Part shown: positions 1 to 35,356 of the stretch, piece by piece
Numbering within the stretch: position 1 is the first letter of the stretch
Layout of the letters: every line of letters starts with the position of its first letter
Source: Mycobacterium syngnathidarum
GTDB taxonomy: Bacteria; Actinomycetota; Actinomycetes; Mycobacteriales; Mycobacteriaceae
Assembly: GCF_001942625.1 (NCBI RefSeq)
Contig: NZ_MLCL01000076.1
Coordinates: forward strand, 69,386-133,385
Length of the DNA: 64,000 bases
Direction of reading: 5' to 3'
Translations under genes and position numbers: made by a program
Notes under the pieces: model-generated
The model's database searches: none
What the model saw: the letters and a program-made list of their open reading frames with translations, nothing else
What the model was told of the DNA's origin: nothing

Positions 1-710
1 TGGTGTGATGCGAACGCGCCAGCTTGGTGAGCGCGCGCGTGGTTTTCGCGGGCACCCGATACGAGTCGACGCAACGCTCCCCGAACCGCAGCCGCTGCGG
101 CGGCCCGACCAGGATCGGCGTGTCGAATCCGTCCAGCACCTCGCGCCATGCTGCCCGGGCGGCGTGGTGGTCGCGTTCGGCCAGCCACGTCATGAAGCTG
201 CGATACGGCGACGCCGCGGGCAACCGCAGCCCTTGGTATCCGGCGAAGATCTCCTGCATCAGGATCGGCATCGACCAGCCGTCCAGAACGATGTGGTGAT
301 TGGTCAGCACGAATTGGTGCCGGTTGTCCGCGATACGGATCAAGACGGCCCGGAACGCAGGCTGATTCTCCAGGTCGCACACAGCCGCGCGTTCGGCCGC
401 GCAGATCTCCTCGATCTGATCGGCGATGCCAATCCCGTTGGTGTCCAACGTGATATACCGCCAAGGTGCCACCGGCTCTGCGGGAATGACCTGCACCGGT
501 TGTTCGAATTGCGGGCAGAATCGGGCAGCCAGATGCGGATGTCTGCCGACCACCGCCTGCACGGCGTCCCGCAGCCGGTGCACGTCGAGCGGGCCGCTCA
601 ACGCCAGATCCAACTGCACCGCATAGACATCGTCGCCGGAGCTGTTCGCGATGCCGGCGTGGTACAGCAGCCCCTGCTGCAATGGCGTCAGGAGCAGCAC
701 GTCGGCGATC
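1..710 (-). other. NRPS module 9: condensation domain, truncated by the window edge
   Basis: Begins with the [15 protein letters not shown] region and has HHIVLDGWS near 296, the D-accepting type expected after the module 8 epimerase. It is still open at base 2. At least one more residue must follow; its A and T domains are outside the window. Confidence 0.85.
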
Positions 711-3700
711 GGTCCGTCGGCGTGCAGGGTGTCGATCTGCTGCTGGCTCAGCCGGGCCGGGGCGATGTCCGACGGTGTCAGCCCGCCACCACCTCGCCTG
801 ACATGGGCGCAGATTCCTGCCAAGGCGTCGAACCACAGCCGGCTGATCCGGGTGACGGCCGTGCGGTCCAGCGCGGTGGGTGCCCATGTCCAGGTGGCGT
901 TCAGATGCGGGCCGGTGTCGGTGTCGATCGTGACGGCATTGAGCTCCACCGAATGCGCCAACGCGATGGGCATCGCCCCGGCAGCACCGGTCAACGACAG
1001 GCCTTCCTGGCTGAAGCGCCACACGTCACCGGACGCATAGGCTGCCGGGGATCCCAGCCGTCCGAGGTAGTTGAAGCCGATGACGGGATCGGCGCCGGGC
1101 AGGTCCACATCCGGGTTGAGATAGCGCAGCAGACCATAGGTCAGACCGTCCGGCAGCGCTCGAAGTTGTTCTTTGGCGTCTTTGATCACCGCACCAAGCG
1201 CGGCATCGCCGGCCACCACCTGTGTCCAGCGCAGCCCTCCGCCACGGCCGCCAAAGCTCAGCGACACCGGGTACTTCGTGGTGAACCATCCCACCGTGCG
1301 CGACAGGTCGATGTCGGTGTCACCACCGCCGTCCAATTCCTCGTGGCGGCCGTGCCCCTCCACATCGAACGCGATCGGCGCGCCACCGGTGCCCAGGTAC
1401 TGCGCCCACGCCAAACCGAAGGCGATCAACAGGATCTCGTGTACCCCGGCATGAAATGCCGCAGGCACATCGCCGAGCAGCATGTGGGTGGTCTCGGCGT
1501 CCAGGAACTCGGTCAGATATCCGGCCGTGGCGAACGTATCCTCGGCGGGTTGCGGCGCCGGCAACGCGGCGGGGACCGCGGTCACCTGGCGCCAAGCGCC
1601 GGCCTGGCCGACCACATCGGGATGGCGCGCATGTTCGGCGAGTCGATTCGCCCAGCCGGTGAACGACGTACCCGCCGGCGGCAACAGCACCGGTTGCCCG
1701 CCGCGGTGCTGGGTCCAGGCGATGTTCAGGTCTTCCAAAACAATTCGCCACGACACGCCGTCGATGGCCAGATGGTGGACCACCAGCGCCAGTTGGCCCG
1801 TGGCAGAGCACCACACCGCGCACAGCATCGTCCCGGCTGCTGGGTTCAACCGCGAGCGGGCCGCCGCCAGGGCGTCTTCGGTCAACAGGTCCATCGTCTG
1901 CAGACACCCGCGGGCGTCCACCGTGTTGGCTTCAGGCACACTCATCGACCATCCGCCCGCTCCGTCGTCCTCGGCCCGCAAGCGGAGCATGCCGTGGCGA
2001 TCGAGCAAGGCCTGCAACAGGATTACGACGTCATCCTCGCCGGCCCCGGCCGGGGCCTGCAGCACCACAGTCTGGTTGAACTCGTCGATCGGGCCGTCGG
2101 CGGTTTCCAGGCTCTTGAGCCAGCGCATGATCGGGGTCGCCACCACCGGTCCGAGCCCGTCGTCGATCGCCGTGCCGGAGCTGTCGGCCAACCTGACCAC
2201 CCGCGCCAGGCGGGCCACCGTCTGCTGGACGAAGATATCGCGTGGGCGACCGGTGAGTCCGGCACTGTGCGCGCGCCAGATCACCTGGATCGCCGAAATA
2301 CTGTCGCCGCCAAGGTCGAAGAACGAGTCGTCGACACCGACCTGGTCCAATCCGAGGACTTGGGCGAAGATGCCGGCCAGGATCTCCTCGACGGGCGTGG
2401 CCGGGGCGCGATAGTGATCGACGTCCTGGTATTCGGGCGCGGGCAACGCGCGAACATCGAGTTTGCCGTTGACCGTGAGGGGCAGTGCGTCGATCGCGAC
2501 GACGGCGGTGGGCACCATGTAGGACGGGAGCCGGTCCCCCAGCGCCACGCGGGTCGCCAGCGGATCTGCGGTGCCGGTGAGGTAGCCGACCAGACGCTTG
2601 TCCCCGGGCCGGTCCTCACGGGCGATCACCACCGCCTGCTCGACACCGTCCAACGCCATCAAAGCGGCCTGGATCTCACCGAGTTCGATGCGATAACCAC
2701 GGATCTTGACCTGCTCATCGGCACGGCCCAGATACTGCAACTGCCCGTCGGAGTTCCAGGACACCAGGTCCCCGGTGCGATACATCCGGTGTCCCGGCGG
2801 AGCGAACGGACAGGCCACGAACCGTGACGCGCTCAAGCCGGCCCGGCCCACGTACCCGACAGCCAAACCCGCACCGGCGACATACAACTCACCCACCACG
2901 CCGACCGGCACCGGACGCATCCAGCGATCCAGCACGAAAAAGGCCAGGTGCTTGAGCGGCACACCGATCGGACTGACCGCGCGGCTCACGTCGGCGGCGG
3001 TGATCTCACGGAACGAGGCATGCACCGTCGTCTCGGTGATCCCGTACATGTTGATCAATCGTGGTAGCACCGGGTGGTCTTCCAGCCACTCGGCCAGCCG
3101 TGTCGGGTCCAGCGCCTCGCCACCGAAGACGACCAGCTCAAGTTCCAGCTCAGACCCGGACGCCGGTGACAACTCGTCCGCGGTTTGCAGCGCATAGAAC
3201 GCCGATGGCGTCTGACTCAACACGCTGACTCGTTCGTGGACCAACAGAGCGTGGAAATCCTCGGGAGACCGCGCCACCGAATCGGATACCACCACCAGCC
3301 GGCCGCCGTGTACCAGCGCGCCGAAGATCTCCCACACCGAGAAGTCGAACGCCAACGAATGACTCTGTGTCCACACCTGGCCAGACGACAACTCCAGGTC
3401 CGCGTCCAGCGCCTGCAACAGCCGAATCACGTTGCGGTGCGGGATCGCCACGCCCTTGGGTACACCCGTGGTGCCCGACGTGTAGATCACATACGCGATG
3501 TCGTCCGGCGTGGGACCGAGGTGCGGCGGACTGTCGGCCTGCCCCGCCACCGCGGCGTCGTCGACAGCGATGACCGTCACGGAATGCCCGGCCAGACGGC
3601 CGGTCAGATCCTCGGTGGTGACCGCCACGACCGGCTGGGAGTCGGCGAGCACGAAATCCAGCCGCGAATCGGGCACCGCGGGGTCGACCGGCACATACGC

Positions 3701-6700
3701 CGCACCGGTTTTCAGCACGCCCATGATCGCCACCACGGCCTCGACCGACCGGGACAACAGCACCGCTACCCGCTGCCCCGGGCCGGCGCCACGCTCGATC
3801 AGCAAGTGCGCCAGTCGGTTCGCGGCCCGATCGAGATCTCCGTAGGTGATGTGGCTTCCGCCGAAGCTGACCGCCGGCGCATCGGCAGCACGTGCCACCT
3901 GGGTGCCGAACAAGGCCGGGATCGAGCCCGCCTGCGGCGCAGGGCTGGTCAGCGCCGCCCGGTTGCCCACCGTGTACAGGTGCACCTGTTCGTCGGCATC
4001 GAGCACGTCGATTGCCGACAGCCGGCGGGCCGGGTCGGCCGCCATCGCCTCCAGCACGCGGTATAACCGGGCGACCAGGGCTTCGATCGTCGACGCGTCG
4101 AACACGTCGGTGCGGTACTCCACCGTCCCGGAAATCCCTGCGGCCTGGCCGGTTTCAGTCCAACGTTCCGCCAGGGAGAACGACAGGTCCGTGCGGGCGG
4201 TGTGCGTGTCCAATGGCAGCGGGGTGGCCTGCAGATCTCCGAGTGCCAATCCGTCGCCGGAGCCGCCGGCCTGGCCGGGGACGTTCTGCCAGGCCATCAT
4301 CACCTGCACAAGGGGGTGATGGGTCAGCGACCGGGTCGGGTTGAGTCGTTCGACGAGCACTTCGAACGGCACATCCTGGTGTTCGAAGGCGCCGAGACTG
4401 TTGGCACGTACTTGAGCCAGCACCTCGCTGACCGTCGGGTCGCCCGCCAGATCCACACGCAGCACCAACGTGTTGACGAAGAACCCGACCAGATCGTCGA
4501 GGGCGGGATCACGACGCCCGGCGATCGGGAAGCCCACCGCCACATCAGAACTGGAGCTCAGCTTCGACAACAGGGTCAGCAGCGCCGCTTGGAGGACCAT
4601 GAACTTGGTCGCGTTGTGATCACGGGCCAGGCGAGCAACCCGCTGCTGCACATCTGCCGGCCACTCGACATCGATTCGGTCACCCTGTTGCTCGGCCACC
4701 ATGGGGTACGGACGGTCGGTCGGCAACGCCACGCATTCGGGCATGCCCGCCAGGGCATCGGTCCAGAATCTCAGTTGCTGCGAAATCCGGCTGTCACTGT
4801 CTTCCAGATCGCCCAGCTGGGCCCGTTGCCACAACGTGTAATCCGCGTACTGGACCGCCAACGGTTCCCAGCCAGGTGCGTGCCCAGCGCACCGATCGGC
4901 GTAGGCCACAGCCAGATCGGTCACCAGCGGGGTGATCGACCACCCGTCGGCGGCGATGTGGTGCACCACGACCACCAGCACATGCTCGTCGTCGGTGACA
5001 CGGAAAATCCGTGCCAGGAAGGGGATCTCGGCACCCAGGTCGAATCCGTGCCGCGCGGTGTCTTCGACGGCTTCTTGTAACCGGGCTGCCGGCCATCCGC
5101 AGGCATCGACGACCTTCCAGCTGAACCCGGTCTGGTCCGCGGCGGCGATCAGCTGATGAGGAGTCCCCTCGACCGTCGGGAACAAGGTGCGCAGGCTCTC
5201 GTGCCGCTCCAAGAGGTCGGCAATGGCCGTGCCCAGCGCATCGACATCGAGCGAGCCGGTGAGACGCAGCCCCGCCGCCAGGTTGTACACCGGTGAGGGG
5301 CCCTGCAATTGGTCGATGAACCACAACCGGCTCTGCGCGAACGACAGGGGCATCATCTCCGGGCGGTCACCCGCCAGCAATGGCTGCTGGTTCCCGGCAC
5401 CGTCACCGATGCGAAGCACCAATTCCGCCACCGTCGGAGCATCGAAGATGACCCGCTCTTCAAGCCCGGCGTCCAGGGTTCGGTTGAGCGCGGCCACCAG
5501 GCGCATGGCCTGCAGCGAATCCCCGCCGAGTTCGAAAAAGGAGTCGTCGACGCCGACGCGGTCCAGGCCGAGGATCTCGGCGTAGATGCCGGCCACCATC
5601 TCCTCGGTCGGAGTCGACGGGGCCCGGTAGTCATCGCCGTGCTGGTATTCCGGTGCGGGCAAGGCCTTCTTGTCGAGCTTGCCGTTGACCGTCAGCGGAA
5701 CGGTCTCGATGGCAACGATGGCCGTGGGCACCATGTAGGGCGGCAGCTTCTCCCCCAGTGCGTCACGCAATGCGGCGGGATCGCCCGGCCCCGTGGTGTA
5801 GCCGACCAGACGCTTGTCCCCGGGCCGGTCCTCACGGGCGATCACCACCGCCTGATCGACACCGTCCAACGCCATCAAAGCAGCTTGGATCTCACCGAGT
5901 TCGATGCGATACCCGCGGATCTTGACCTGCTCATCGGCACGGCCCAGATACTGCAACTGCCCGTCGGCACCCCAACTGACCAGATCCCCGGTGCGGTACA
6001 TCCGGGTTGCGGGCCTGCCCGGAGGACCGAAAGGGCACGCCACATACCGTGTCGCGGTCAACGGCGCCCGCTCCACGTAGCCGTAGCCCAAACCCGCACC
6101 GGCGACATACAACTCACCCATCGCACCCGCAGGCACCGGGCGCAACCAATCATCGAGCACGAAGAACGCCAGATCAGCCAGCGGCACACCGATCGGACTG
6201 ACCGCGCGGCCCACATCGGCGGCGGTGATCTCACGGAACGAGGCATGCACCGTCGTCTCGGTGATCCCGTACATGTTGATCAATCGCGGCGATACCGGGT
6301 GGCGGTCCAACCATGGTGCGAGCCGAGGCGGTTCGAGCGCCTCACCGCCGAACACGACAACCTCGAGTGCCGTGGTTTGGCGGCTGAAGTCGGTCTGCCC
6401 CTTCTCCACGGCTTGCAGCGCGTAGAACGCCGACGGCGTCTGACTCAAAACGCTGACCTGCTCGGCGATCAACAGGGTGTGGAGCTCCTCAGCCGAGCGT
6501 GTCACGGATTCGGGCACCACCACCAACCGTCCGCCGTGGAGCAGGGCGCCGAAGATCTCCCACACCGAGAAGTCGAACGCCAACGAATGACACTGTGTCC
6601 ACACCTGGCCGGCGGACAACATCACATCTCGATCGATCGCGCCCAGCAGGCGGGTGACATTTCGGTGCGGGATCGCCACGCCCTTGGGCACACCGGTGGT

Positions 6701-7269
6701 GCCCGACGTGTAGATCAGATATGCGACGTCATCAGGTGCTGCCACGAGTCGCGGCGCGGCGACGGGCTGAGTGTCCGCCACGGCGTCGTCGACAGCGATC
6801 ACCGGAAAGCCATGTCCGTCAAGGCGATCGGCGAGATCGGCGGTGGTCACCGCGGCCACCGGCCCGGAATCGGCAACCACGAACTCCACCCGGGCATCAG
6901 GAACCACCGGGTCGATCGGCACATAAGCCGCGCCGGTTTTCAGCACACCCATGACGGCCACGACGGCCTCGATCGATCGGGAGAACAACAGGGCCACCCG
7001 GTGGCCCGGCCTGACGCCACGTTCGATCAGCAGGTGCGCCAACCGATTGGCGGCCTCATCGAGGTCGCCGTACGTGATGTGGCTTCCGTCGAAGCTGACC
7101 GCCACTGCCCTGGGATCCCGAGTCACCTGCTCGGAAAACAACTCCGGAATCGTCCCCGTCTGTGGCGTCGTCTCGGTCAGGGCGGACCGGTTACCCCAGC
7201 CGTCGAGTTCCTCGAGTTCATCGTCGTCATCGAGATCCATCGACAACAGTCGCCGGTTGGCCTCGGCAG

Positions 7270-7273
<4 letters not shown>
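1..7273 (-). CDS. Second NRPS of the lipopeptide assembly line (modules 7-9, partial)
   Basis: Non-ribosomal peptide synthetase that continues the chain made by the upstream NRPS. I translated the frame from the GTG at 7273 and checked that it is still open at base 2, so about 2,424 residues are visible and the C-terminus lies off the left edge. Domain order: A7 (about res 40-540), T7 (GGDS near 581), C8 (HHIAADG near 768), A8 (YTSGTTG near 1261), T8 (near 1654), E8 ([10 protein letters not shown] near 1830), C9 (HHIVLDG near 2326, incomplete). The protein starts with an A domain because its condensation partner C7 sits at the end of the upstream protein. The GTG overlaps the upstream TGA (GTGA), and a GGAGGA ribosome-binding site lies 9 nt before it, so translation is probably coupled. 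Both A domains read a Thr-like code. No methylation or thioesterase domain is seen here. Confidence 0.95.
780..5360 (-). other. NRPS module 8: C - A(Thr-like) - T - E
   Basis: Condensation domain HHIAADGWS near 4,970. The adenylation code is again D-F-W-S-V-G-M-V-H-K (YTSGTTG near 3,490), so Thr is predicted. The carrier GGDS is near 2,310 and is followed by the [10 protein letters not shown] form found before epimerases. Epimerase [10 protein letters not shown] near 1,784. Predicted residue D-allo-Thr, next to the L-Thr of module 7. Confidence 0.8.
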
Positions 7274-31714
<24,441 letters not shown>

Positions 31715-31725
<11 letters not shown>

Positions 31726-31945
31726 CAGTCTGACCCTGTGCCAACCTCTCGCGGAGACTCCGTGGCCGGATGTCGGGCCAATGTTGCTCGATGTAGTCCA
31801 GGCAGGCCGTCCGGTCGGCCTCGCCGTAGACCACACGCCACCCGGCCGGAACATCCGCGAAGGCCGGCCACAAGCTGTGTTGCTCCTCGTCGTTGATCAA
31901 GACGAAGAAACTGCCGCTGTCATCATCGAATGGATTGATACTCAC
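31715..31945 (-). CDS. mbtH: MbtH-like NRPS chaperone
   Basis: Small MbtH-family protein of 76 aa, which binds NRPS adenylation domains and is needed for their folding or activity. The family pattern is clear: N-P-F near residue 4, [10 protein letters not shown] around 18-27, conserved Trp at 26, 36 and 56, and the RPRSLRE tail. The GTG at 31945 has GGAGAG just upstream and gives the usual family length; an in-frame ATG at 32008 would add 21 unconserved residues. It is the first gene of the NRPS operon; its stop codon overlaps the proposed start of the giant NRPS. MbtH proteins also precede the GPL synthetase genes of other mycobacteria. Confidence 0.95.
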
Positions 31946-31975
31946 CGGCTCTCCAGACCATCGGGGCGAGTTAAA

Positions 31976-31989
31976 TGGAACACGTTCTA
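31976..31989. promoter_or_regulatory. Putative TetR-type operator TnnAACnnGTTnnA upstream of mbtH
   Basis: The sequence TGGAACACGTTCTA fits the palindromic pattern TnnAACnnGTTnnA, known as the KstR (cholesterol catabolism repressor) motif and resembling other TetR-family sites. It ends 30 nt before the mbtH GTG, where a repressor could act. One match of eight fixed bases can occur by chance in a window this size, so the assignment is tentative. Confidence 0.35.
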
Positions 31990-32300
31990 AACGTAGCCCA
32001 GACAGCACGATCGCCAGGCATTTTCGGGGAAATCGTCAATATTTGCTGTCCGCTGTCCTACGCCCACAGTTCGGAACGACTCCGCTCCGCGCGTGAACCG
32101 TTAGCATGGCGAATTTGCCACAGAACATTGGCATGAGCGCGGCACATCGCCCACCATCGCAGCCAGCACCAGCTCTTTCGGCGATGCTGTCATGGTTTGC
32201 CAGAATTTTGCTGACCGCCATACGACTTGCGGCTGCACCGGCCCTGGTGCCGGCCCCGCGGCCACAGGACCGCCTGGAAAAACGAATTCAATCGATCAGA

Positions 32301-32315
32301 GAATGCTATGCATTC
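32301..32315. promoter_or_regulatory. Perfect 6-bp inverted repeat (possible operator)
   Basis: GAATGC-TAT-GCATTC, two perfect 6-bp arms around a 3-bp centre, in the middle of the divergent region. The size and symmetry suit a dimeric repressor. No regulator gene lies next to it, so the binding protein is unknown. Confidence 0.35.
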
Positions 32316-32438
32316 GCTCAGAATCTCACCTGAGTGAAGGTCAGACCGCACCGCTTTCGGCCTCGGCAGCGGCACAACCTGCAGACCACTCAGCGAAGTC
32401 ACCACGGCGGCAGCGGTATCCGCCGAAAGTCCCCCGCA

Positions 32439-32463
32439 CCCAACTGGACGACGTACGGTTGGG
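32439..32463. repeat. Inverted repeat CCCAAC...GTTGGG
   Basis: Two perfect 6-bp arms separated by 13 nt, 138 nt before the P450 start. It could be an operator or a leader hairpin of the P450 transcript. Confidence 0.3.
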
Positions 32464-32600
32464 AAATACCGTAGAGCTCAGAGCTGCGACCCTGGATCGA
32501 CGCGGACACATACCCCCGGCGACCGTCGACCAGCGTCGGTCACAGCCCGAGGTCGTCATGTCGGAATCCGTACCGTCTAGTAGCTAGGGATCACGAAGAA

Positions 32601-34022
32601 GTGAGCGATACCGCCAAAACCACACTGCCGCCTGGACCTCCGCTTCCCATGGTGGTGCAGTCCGCGTTGATGGCCGGCTTCGGTCTTCGCTTCCTGAGTT
32701 GGTGCCAGCGCCGTTACGGCAAGATGTTCACGCTTCGTATTCCCTTGTCCGGCAGGGTCGTCTATCTCGCCGACCCTGCCGACATCAAGACGGTGTACGC
32801 GGGCGACCCCCGCGTCTTTCACTCGGGCGAGGCGCATTGGTTCTTTCGTGGGCTGCTGGGCGAAAGCTCGCTCTTCGTGCTCGACGAGGACGCCCACCAC
32901 GCGCTACGCCGCCTGACAATGCCGGCTTTTCACCGCGACGCGGTGGCGCAACAGGCTGCGCAGATGACCGAGATCGCCGCAGCGAACATCGCCGGTTGGC
33001 AGGTGGGCAAGAGCTTCCCGGTGGCGCCGAAGACTACGGAGATCACGCTCGAAGTGATCCTGCGGACCGTCATCGGTGCCAGCGACCCGGCGCGACTGGC
33101 GGCGTTACGCAGGGTCGTGCCGCGATTGCTCTACATGAAACCTTGGGAAACACCAGCGATTACGAAGCCGAGCCTCCGTCGCCACCGACCATGGCGAAAG
33201 GTGGGCCGACGATTCGCGGAAGCGGACACCTTGCTCTACGCAGAAATCGCCGACCGCCGTGCCGACCCGAATCTGGCCGAGCGAACCGATGTGCTGGCCA
33301 TGCTGGTCCGCGCCACCGACGACGACGGCCGGTCGATGTCCGACAGCGAACTGCGCGACCAACTGCTGACGGCGATCGCAGCCGGCCACGAGACGACGGC
33401 GACGGCGCTGTCGTGGGCATTGGAGCGGCTCACCCGCCATCCCGTCGCACTGGGCAAGGCCGTGCAGGCCGCCGATGCCAGCGCCGCCGGGGATCCGGCC
33501 GGAGACGAGTACCTCGATGCGGTGATCAAGGAAACCCTGCGTATCCGTCCGGTGCTTTTCAGTTCGGGCCGGGTGCTCAAAGAGTCGACCGAGATCGGCG
33601 GATATCAGCTGCCATCCGACATCATGGTCGACCCGGCGATCGGACTGGTACACGCGAGTGGCGAGGTTTACCGGGACCCGGAGCGCTTCGACCCCGATCG
33701 AATGGTCGGGGCCGCTTTGAGCCCGACGACCTGGCTGCCATTCGGCGGGGGGAATCGCCGCTGTCTCGGTGCCACCTTCGCGATGGTCGAGATTCGCCTC
33801 GTGCTTCGCGAGATCCTGCGCCGCGTCGAGTTGGGTACCACTGACGCAGCAGACGAGAAGCAGCGAGCGAAGCACGTCACCTTCGTGCCGCATCGAGGCG
33901 GGATGATCCATGTTCGTGCGATCAGGAATGCCACACCGCTCTCAACCGAGTCGATGGCTCCTCAGTGCCCAGCAAACGTTCAGCGATCGCCGAACTCGCC
34001 GGAGTCGCACCCCCGACGCTGA
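32601..34022 (+). CDS. Cytochrome P450
   Basis: Haem monooxygenase of 473 aa. Visible signatures: PPGPPLP proline-rich N-terminus, I-helix AGHETT near residue 260, K-helix ETLR near 310, and the haem loop FGGGNRRCLG at 381-390 with Cys388 as the predicted axial ligand. The overall look recalls mycobacterial CYP135/CYP138-type enzymes, but I do not assign a family number. The start is GTG at 32601. About 35 residues after the usual P450 end are unconserved and run to within 7 nt of the convergent glycosyltransferase. It is transcribed away from the NRPS operon and is a candidate for hydroxylating the acyl chain or an amino acid of the lipopeptide. Four-module GPL loci, as I recall them, have no such gene at this place. 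Confidence 0.93.
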   Translation: MSDTAKTTLPPGPPLPMVVQSALMAGFGLRFLSWCQRRYGKMFTLRIPLSGRVVYLADPADIKTVYAGDPRVFHSGEAHWFFRGLLGESSLFVLDEDAHHALRRLTMPAFHRDAVAQQAAQMTEIAAANIAGWQVGKSFPVAPKTTEITLEVILRTVIGASDPARLAALRRVVPRLLYMKPWETPAITKPSLRRHRPWRKVGRRFAEADTLLYAEIADRRADPNLAERTDVLAMLVRATDDDGRSMSDSELRDQLLTAIAAGHETTATALSWALERLTRHPVALGKAVQAADASAAGDPAGDEYLDAVIKETLRIRPVLFSSGRVLKESTEIGGYQLPSDIMVDPAIGLVHASGEVYRDPERFDPDRMVGAALSPTTWLPFGGGNRRCLGATFAMVEIRLVLREILRRVELGTTDAADEKQRAKHVTFVPHRGGMIHVRAIRNATPLSTESMAPQCPANVQRSPNSPESHPRR

Positions 34023-34029
34023 CAAGTCG

Positions 34030-35295
34030 CTACCGTCGACCGAGGCCGGCGAACTTTTCCACGAGGTCGGCGGTGGCGATCACACTTTCGGCCGATCGGG
34101 TCATCCGCGTGGCGAGCTCGCGGGCGCGCACGGCATATTCGGGTTCGAGAATCGTACTCAGGTCGGCGACCAAGGTTTTCTCGGTCATAGCCGAAAAGCG
34201 CCTGGAAGTACCCACTTTCATTCGCTTGACCCTAGATCCCCACAGCGTCTGATCGAGATCGGTCGCAAGGATCAACGTGGGAACTCCGGCACGCAAGCCC
34301 GCCGCAGTGGTGCCTAGTCCGCCGTGGTGCACGACAGCACGGCAGGCGGGAAACGCGGTCGTGTAATTCATCGAGCCAACTATCTTGACATGCTCCGCTT
34401 GCGGAACGTGACTCAAGCCGGTTCCCGCAGCACACACCAGCGCCCGCTCCCCCAGTTGCGCGCACGCCGAGCCGATCATGGCGAGGGTCTCGGTGGCCGA
34501 CGCCAACGGCAGGCTGCCGAAGCCGAAGAAAATCGGGGGGGTTCCGGCAGCGATCCACGACGCGACCTCAGCGTCGGCCTCACCGGGCAGGTCCATCGTC
34601 AGGGCACCGACAAAGGGCCGTTGAGCGGACCATTGCGCCCATTCGGCGGCGAGCCCTGGGAAGACCACTGGGTCATATCCCTGAATCTCCAGTGTCCCGC
34701 GTTCGGTGAGTCGCCACGGGGACGGTGACGTGGCCTGCGGCAACGCCAGCTCACCGCGTTGTACGCCCTCGACCCGCCTGGCTTTGCGCCACGCGACCCA
34801 CTCGCCGGCCTTCATCGCGGACCGGCCGAGCGGTGCGGGCAGGAATGGCACGAACTGCCCATTGGCCCGCAGCGGAAACAGATGCAACGTGGCCAACGGA
34901 ATGTCGTAGTACTCAGCGACGTTGCCGGCGGCATCCTCGAAGTTCACGCCTGTGAAGAGCAGATCAGCGCCCTCGGACAGGGTCGTCAGCGTGGCGATGA
35001 TGTCCTTCCAGCACTGCAGGAACGGCTCCACGACCTCGCGCCGCAACTCGATCAGTTCTCGGACCTTCCAGAAATTGCGGAAGAGGTGTGTCCAGAAGTT
35101 GCGGTGCGCATCCAATACGTCCTGCAGGTCGGGGCCATAGGGGATCGCCGTCGGGCCGGCGTCCTCGGCGAAGGAAACCAGATCGGGCGGGACGGCCATG
35201 TGTACCTCGTGTCCGCGATGCAGGAGCTCGCGGCCGACGGCGACGCAGGGCTCGATGTCACCGCGGGTCCCATAGCTGGCCAGGACGAATTTCAT
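34030..35295 (-). CDS. GT1-family glycosyltransferase (GPL Gtf/RtfA type), copy 1
   Basis: Glycosyltransferase of 421 aa with the two-domain GT-B fold expected of the GT1/UGT family that contains the GPL enzymes Gtf1, Gtf2 and RtfA. The N-terminus MKFVLASYGTRGD is the acceptor-domain start with the GTRGD loop; the nucleotide-sugar signature HHGGLGTTAAGLRAGVP lies near residues 321-337. It probably transfers a deoxyhexose to a hydroxyl of the peptide, most likely a Thr. It is one of three paralogues in the window and shares the gene order 'glycosyltransferase beside methyltransferase or GAP'. The start at ATG 35295 matches the other two copies exactly. Confidence 0.92.
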   Translation of the reverse strand: MKFVLASYGTRGDIEPCVAVGRELLHRGHEVHMAVPPDLVSFAEDAGPTAIPYGPDLQDVLDAHRNFWTHLFRNFWKVRELIELRREVVEPFLQCWKDIIATLTTLSEGADLLFTGVNFEDAAGNVAEYYDIPLATLHLFPLRANGQFVPFLPAPLGRSAMKAGEWVAWRKARRVEGVQRGELALPQATSPSPWRLTERGTLEIQGYDPVVFPGLAAEWAQWSAQRPFVGALTMDLPGEADAEVASWIAAGTPPIFFGFGSLPLASATETLAMIGSACAQLGERALVCAAGTGLSHVPQAEHVKIVGSMNYTTAFPACRAVVHHGGLGTTAAGLRAGVPTLILATDLDQTLWGSRVKRMKVGTSRRFSAMTEKTLVADLSTILEPEYAVRARELATRMTRSAESVIATADLVEKFAGLGRR

Positions 35296-35356
35296 GGCAG
35301 ATCCTGTTTCGATGTGCTCCCGCGACTCCTGCCGGACAGCGAGAGCTGGGCCGGCA

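Larger units (their letters stand above)
31946..32600. promoter_or_regulatory. Divergent intergenic region between mbtH-NRPS and the P450
   Basis: 655 bp without a convincing gene. It must contain the promoters for the NRPS operon (minus) and the P450 (plus). It holds three inverted repeats, listed separately. Short open frames here lack any family resemblance and are not called. I see no confident -10/-35 pair on either strand. Confidence 0.6.

Noticed and set aside
5..2827. Very long open frames on the plus strand opposite the NRPS genes (up to 940 codons)
   Set aside because: They lie antisense to a clear NRPS frame, have Arg/His/Gln-rich composition typical of high-GC shadow frames and no recognisable motif.
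32106..32333. Small plus-strand frame of 75 codons upstream of the P450
   Set aside because: No ribosome-binding site, no family resemblance, and it lies across the palindromes of a promoter region.
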